This document shows positions 4,857-5,800 of a DNA stretch of 5,800 bases, in pieces (within the stretch, counting starts at the first letter, position 1; each line of letters begins with the position of its first letter). A program made the translations under genes and the position numbers. A model generated the notes under the pieces. That model did no database searches, was not told where the DNA came from, and saw nothing but the letters and a program-made list of their open reading frames with translations. This DNA is from an uncultured Oscillospiraceae bacterium (lineage in GTDB: Bacteria > Bacillota > Clostridia > Oscillospirales > Ruminococcaceae), in contig CAUABB010000102.1 of NCBI GenBank assembly GCA_958427155.1, forward strand, positions 1 to 5,800. Reading direction: 5' to 3'.

Positions 4857-5800
4857 TATGTAACCCCCACGTCTTCTCTTGTGACTTCATCAATATTAAT
4901 ATTTTCTTGAGATTTTCCCCACATTTTTTCAATGTATTCTTTGGAATTTTCAACATCAGCAACCGGATCGTTTGAAACGCCAGACCTTGAAAAAGCAATT
5001 TCAGGTGAAAATCCTAATTGTTTCAAATTCAAAGCTCCCTGAGTTTTTACTAAAAGATTTGATGTTTCGTTTCTTACAATTTGTAATTGAAAATCATTAA
5101 TTTTAATTCCCAAATTTACTTTTTTGTTTAAAATATCTATAAAAATTTCATCAAAATACCTATTTGATTCAATAAAAAGGTCTTTTGTATTTCTTGCTAC
5201 TGTATCGGCTTGATACCATCCATCTCTATATAAAACCGCTGCCCCTGTATCGCTAGTGCTCGATCCGCCTTTTGTAGTTGTAGGCATCCCACATATTGTA
5301 AGAACTTGCTGATATAACCAATCAACAAAAATTTGAGTTTCGCTTTGGTTAAGCTGTTCTGATAAAATTTTAAAATCAGCTTTGTTTTCTCCTATTGATT
5401 TTAAAATAATCATTCCGGCTTTTCTTATGTCGTTTGCTGTTGTACCATCTTCAAAATTACAGTTTACAGCTACCGCCAAACTTTGAATAAATTGGTCAAT
5501 TCCATCCACTCTATTAGACTGTACATCATTTATTGCATTTAAAAGAGGAATTACACTTTCAAACGCCCCCATATTTGCCGAATTATATCTGTACTCTATA
5601 ATTGGAATTTTACCAAGCGTATTTGGCTTTGGATATTCATCATAAATACCATATGCTGTAACAGTAGCAGGATCATTTGTAGCTGTTCTAGAATTAAAAC
5701 CGCCTTTTAGTTTGAAAAAACTATTTTTAGTGATTGCATCTATTGAAACATCGTTGTCGTCAGTTACAACAATCTTTATTCCAAGTTTCGGCTCATTTCC
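4856..5800 (-). CDS. Portal protein, SPP1 gp6-type, C-terminal part (5' end outside window)
   Basis: Forms the dodecameric ring at the unique capsid vertex through which DNA is packaged and ejected. The reading frame is open from the window edge (first codons read GNEPKLGIKI) to a TAA stop, giving 314 residues; full-length members are usually 400-500, so the N-terminal wing is missing here. Family signs are the stretch KIPIIEYRYNSANMGAFESV followed by LLNAINDVQSNRVDGIDQFI, a typical signature of phage portal proteins of the SPP1 gp6 family, then a helix-rich stem/clip region and a GMPTTTKGGSSTSDTG segment. An internal Met (codon at 5572) is not the start because the upstream frame is open and shows portal-like sequence. 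The stop overlaps the next start as TAATG. No SPP1 gp7-like minor head gene follows it. Family call is confident; the exact Pfam subfamily is not proven. Confidence 0.93.
   Translation of the reverse strand, partial: GNEPKLGIKIVVTDDNDVSIDAITKNSFFKLKGGFNSRTATNDPATVTAYGIYDEYPKPNTLGKIPIIEYRYNSANMGAFESVIPLLNAINDVQSNRVDGIDQFIQSLAVAVNCNFEDGTTANDIRKAGMIILKSIGENKADFKILSEQLNQSETQIFVDWLYQQVLTICGMPTTTKGGSSTSDTGAAVLYRDGWYQADTVARNTKDLFIESNRYFDEIFIDILNKKVNLGIKINDFQLQIVRNETSNLLVKTQGALNLKQLGFSPEIAFSRSGVSNDPVADVENSKEYIEKMWGKSQENINIDEVTREDVGVT

Overview
The window is part of the structural (head and head-tail joining) module of a long-tailed phage or prophage, with every supported gene on the minus strand. Low GC, strong GGAGG-type ribosome binding sites, TTG starts and protein types familiar from phages of low-GC Firmicutes point to a Clostridia/Bacilli host, perhaps a gut anaerobe. 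The host is an inference; no host gene is visible.

In transcription order (right to left) the window holds: the C-terminal 314 residues of an SPP1 gp6-type portal protein (5800-4856); an unannotated 52-residue protein coupled to it by TAATG (4856-4698); an untranslated stretch with an intrinsic terminator (4662-4627) and a leader of three tandem hairpins (4624-4551); the scaffold protein (4526-3996); the HK97-fold major capsid protein (3972-3058); a 49-residue protein (3046-2897); then a tightly overlapping head-tail joining set: connector (2876-2535), head-closure adaptor (2538-2176), HK97 gp10-like protein (2179-1694) and tail terminator (1694-1269). The major tail tube protein (1250-780) and the tail assembly chaperone pair follow. 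The short chaperone (750-382) is extended by a -1 ribosomal frameshift into a second domain that runs off the left edge (406-1). The tape measure gene should lie just beyond position 1.

The genes work as an assembly line. Portal and scaffold nucleate the capsid, the connector, closure and gp10-like proteins build the neck, the terminator protein caps the tail tube, and the G and G-T chaperones load tube subunits on the tape measure.

Two RNA-level features stand out. The scaffold/capsid leader has three evenly spaced hairpins with GGAGAU-type loops, stems that vary by compensating base pairs, and a repeated linker. It follows a terminator lying inside the structural operon and precedes a ribosome binding site that repeats the GGAGA loop core. 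I do not recognise this element. The chaperone frameshift site is textbook: slippery A AAA AAC, 6-nt spacer, 10-bp perfect stem whose loop contains the zero-frame stop codon, with a further strong inverted repeat downstream.
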